Positions 5,654 to 6,563 of a stretch of 6,563 bases of DNA are shown in pieces. The DNA comes from an uncultured Chloroflexota bacterium (GTDB taxonomy: Bacteria; Chloroflexota; Dehalococcoidia; UBA2979), in assembly GCA_902827055.1 (NCBI GenBank), contig CADEHD010000124.1:1-6563 (forward strand), given 5' to 3'. Numbering within the stretch: position 1 is the stretch's first letter; every line of letters starts with the position of its first letter. Under the pieces are notes generated by a model, which searched no databases, was not told the DNA's origin, and was given only the letters and a program-made list of their open reading frames with translations. The translations under genes were made by a program, and so were the position numbers.

Positions 5654-5659
5654 TAGCCT
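5654..5659 (+). promoter_or_regulatory. Leaderless-type -10 box (TAGCCT) of the small alpha/beta hydrolase gene
   Basis: TAGCCT, then six bases, then GTG at 5666: the same layout as at the genes starting at 688 and 4407. No convincing Shine-Dalgarno sequence is present. It gives the hydrolase-DCC1 pair its own promoter inside the 28-bp gap after the DUF6295-like gene. The box overlaps the second copy of a 9-bp direct repeat, TGCGCTAGC (5630-5638 and 5649-5657). Confidence 0.45.
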
Positions 5660-5665
5660 CGTGGG

Positions 5666-6289
5666 GTGACCGCGCACGAGCTGTTGTTCGATGGGCCCGC
5701 ATCCTCGCTGGACGTGGTCGTACTCGCACCTGGCGCGGGCGCGGGGATGCGGCACCCGTTCATGGCCTCGATGGCCGCACGCCTCGGGGAGTTGGGCCTG
5801 CGCGTCGCGCGTTTCGAGTTCCCCTACATGGCGCGGGCGGCCGGTGGGCGCGTCGGCCGCCCAGACGCGGAGCGAGTGCTTCGTGCCACCTGGCTCGAGG
5901 TGATCGATCAGCTGGGAGGCGGCGCGCGACTCGTCATCGGGGGGAAGTCGATGGGCGGTCGATACGCCTCGATGGTCGCCGACGACGCGGGCGCGCGCGG
6001 CCTGGTCTGCCTCGGCTACCCGTTCCACCCGCTCGGCCGGCCGGAGCGCACGCGCACGGCGCACCTCGAGGCGTTGCGCAGCCCGACGCTGATCGTGCAG
6101 GGCTCGCGCGACGCGATGGGCAGTCGCGCGGAGGTCGAGGGGTACCGGCTGTCGAGCTCGATTCGCATCCACTGGCTCGAGGACGGGGACCACTCGTTCG
6201 TCCCGCGGCGCGCGTCGGGCTTCACGGCGGCCCAGCACCTCGAAGCCGCGGCGGCCGCGGTCGCCGACTTCGTGCGAGGGCTGCCGTGA
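5666..6289 (+). CDS. Small alpha/beta hydrolase, KANL3/Tex30-like (207 aa)
   Basis: A compact alpha/beta hydrolase of the bacterial group related to KANL3/Tex30 (about 200 residues is normal). VVVLAPGAGAGMRHPFM (17-33) is the family's N-terminal glycine-rich oxyanion loop. GGKSMGGRYAS (92-102) is the nucleophile elbow with Ser95. LIVQGSRDAMG (142-152) carries the probable acid Asp149, and LEDGDHSF (171-178) the probable base His176. The triad looks complete, so it should be an active hydrolase, but the substrate is unknown. There is no signal peptide. The GTG start is inferred from the TAGCCT box six bases before it and from the family's short N-terminus. Its stop overlaps the GTG of the next gene by four bases, so the two are probably translationally coupled. 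Confidence 0.85.
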   Translation: MTAHELLFDGPASSLDVVVLAPGAGAGMRHPFMASMAARLGELGLRVARFEFPYMARAAGGRVGRPDAERVLRATWLEVIDQLGGGARLVIGGKSMGGRYASMVADDAGARGLVCLGYPFHPLGRPERTRTAHLEALRSPTLIVQGSRDAMGSRAEVEGYRLSSSIRIHWLEDGDHSFVPRRASGFTAAQHLEAAAAAVADFVRGLP

Positions 6290-6563
6290 GCGACGGCGCC
6301 GACCGGGTGCCGACCCTGCGCTACGACTCGGACTGCCCCTTCTGCGCGGCCAGTGCCCGCCTCATCGAGGCCCGGGCGCCCGGCCGAGTCGTGCTCGTGG
6401 CGGCGCCCGGCATCGCCGCGGCCGAGCTCTGGGCCGGCGGCACGGTGCGGCGTGGCGGAGCGGCGGTCACGGGCGCACTCGCGCTGCGGCGGGGTTGGGG
6501 CTGGCTGCGCCTGCTCGATGCGCCGGGCGCGCGGACGTTGCGCCACCTCGCATCCGCGCTCTT
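6286..6563 (+). CDS. DCC1-like thiol-disulfide oxidoreductase (DUF393), 3' end missing
   Basis: The first 92 codons are present; the gene runs off the right edge. The N-terminal motif YDSDCPFCAASARLI (13-27) has the CxxC pair Cys17/Cys20 and fits the DCC1/DUF393 family (usually YDxxCxxC), a thioredoxin-fold group proposed to act as thiol-disulfide oxidoreductases. Family members are often about 110-150 residues, so perhaps two thirds is visible. RRGGAAVTGALAL (57-69) matches the family's usual middle segment. The GTG at 6286 overlaps the preceding hydrolase's TGA (GTGA), and GAGGG (6276-6280) is a plausible ribosome binding site five bases upstream. A second GTG at codon 8 is a less likely start. 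Redox partners are not evident; the electron route is unknown. Confidence 0.8.
   Translation, partial: MSDGADRVPTLRYDSDCPFCAASARLIEARAPGRVVLVAAPGIAAAELWAGGTVRRGGAAVTGALALRRGWGWLRLLDAPGARTLRHLASAL

Noticed and set aside
5630..5657. Direct repeat TGCGCTAGC, two copies 19 bp apart
   Set aside because: The first copy lies over a stop codon and the second over a -10 box; nine bases are too few to claim a regulatory or mobile-element origin without comparison to relatives.

Overview
The window is a very G+C-rich stretch of bacterial chromosome carrying nine genes or gene fragments, with short intergenic gaps and no mobile element, CRISPR array, rRNA or tRNA that I can see. The base composition, GTG starts, leaderless-type starts (TANNNT six bases before the start codon) and the Pro/Thr linker of a predicted lipoprotein suggest a high-GC Actinomycetota or Chloroflexota (Limnocylindria/Dormibacteria-like) genome. 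This placement is an inference; there is no phylogenetic marker in the window.

Layout. At the left edge there may be the first codons of a minus-strand gene (weak evidence). A small five-helix membrane protein (minus, 149-688) is divergent from an MFS efflux-type transporter (plus, 811-2103). A 21-bp perfect inverted repeat lies between them, just upstream of the transporter's -10 box. The transporter converges on a minus-strand operon that reads, in transcription order, HAD-family hydrolase (4407-3610), two-domain rhodanese (3555-2713) and a predicted lipoprotein (2716-2147). Divergent from the HAD gene is a plus-strand series: dienelactone-hydrolase-like protein (4529-5281), a 102-residue DUF6295-like protein (5329-5637), a small KANL3/Tex30-type alpha/beta hydrolase (5666-6289), and a DCC1/DUF393 thiol-oxidoreductase-like gene (6286 onward) cut by the window end.

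The main observation is in the rhodanese gene. Its reading frame meets an in-frame TGA exactly where the family has its catalytic cysteine: VTY-[TGA]-QGGIRAA, where relatives read YCQGGIRAA. The frame then continues for 42 codons with a normal rhodanese C-terminus and ends at a TGA that overlaps the next gene's GTG start by four bases. Immediately after the internal TGA is a hairpin with a six-pair GC stem and a GUUG loop, 20 nt from the TGA, which fits the published description of bacterial SECIS elements. The simplest reading is a selenocysteine-containing sulfurtransferase, which a standard gene caller would truncate at 237 residues and strip of its active site. The main alternatives are a sequencing error or a recent nonsense mutation (TGC to TGA). 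TGA is an ordinary stop for other genes here, so whole-genome recoding of TGA is unlikely.

The genes do not form one recognisable pathway. The sulfurtransferase and the DCC1-like protein both use thiol/selenol chemistry, and three genes encode hydrolases (HAD and two alpha/beta hydrolases). A shared role in small-molecule detoxification is only a guess.
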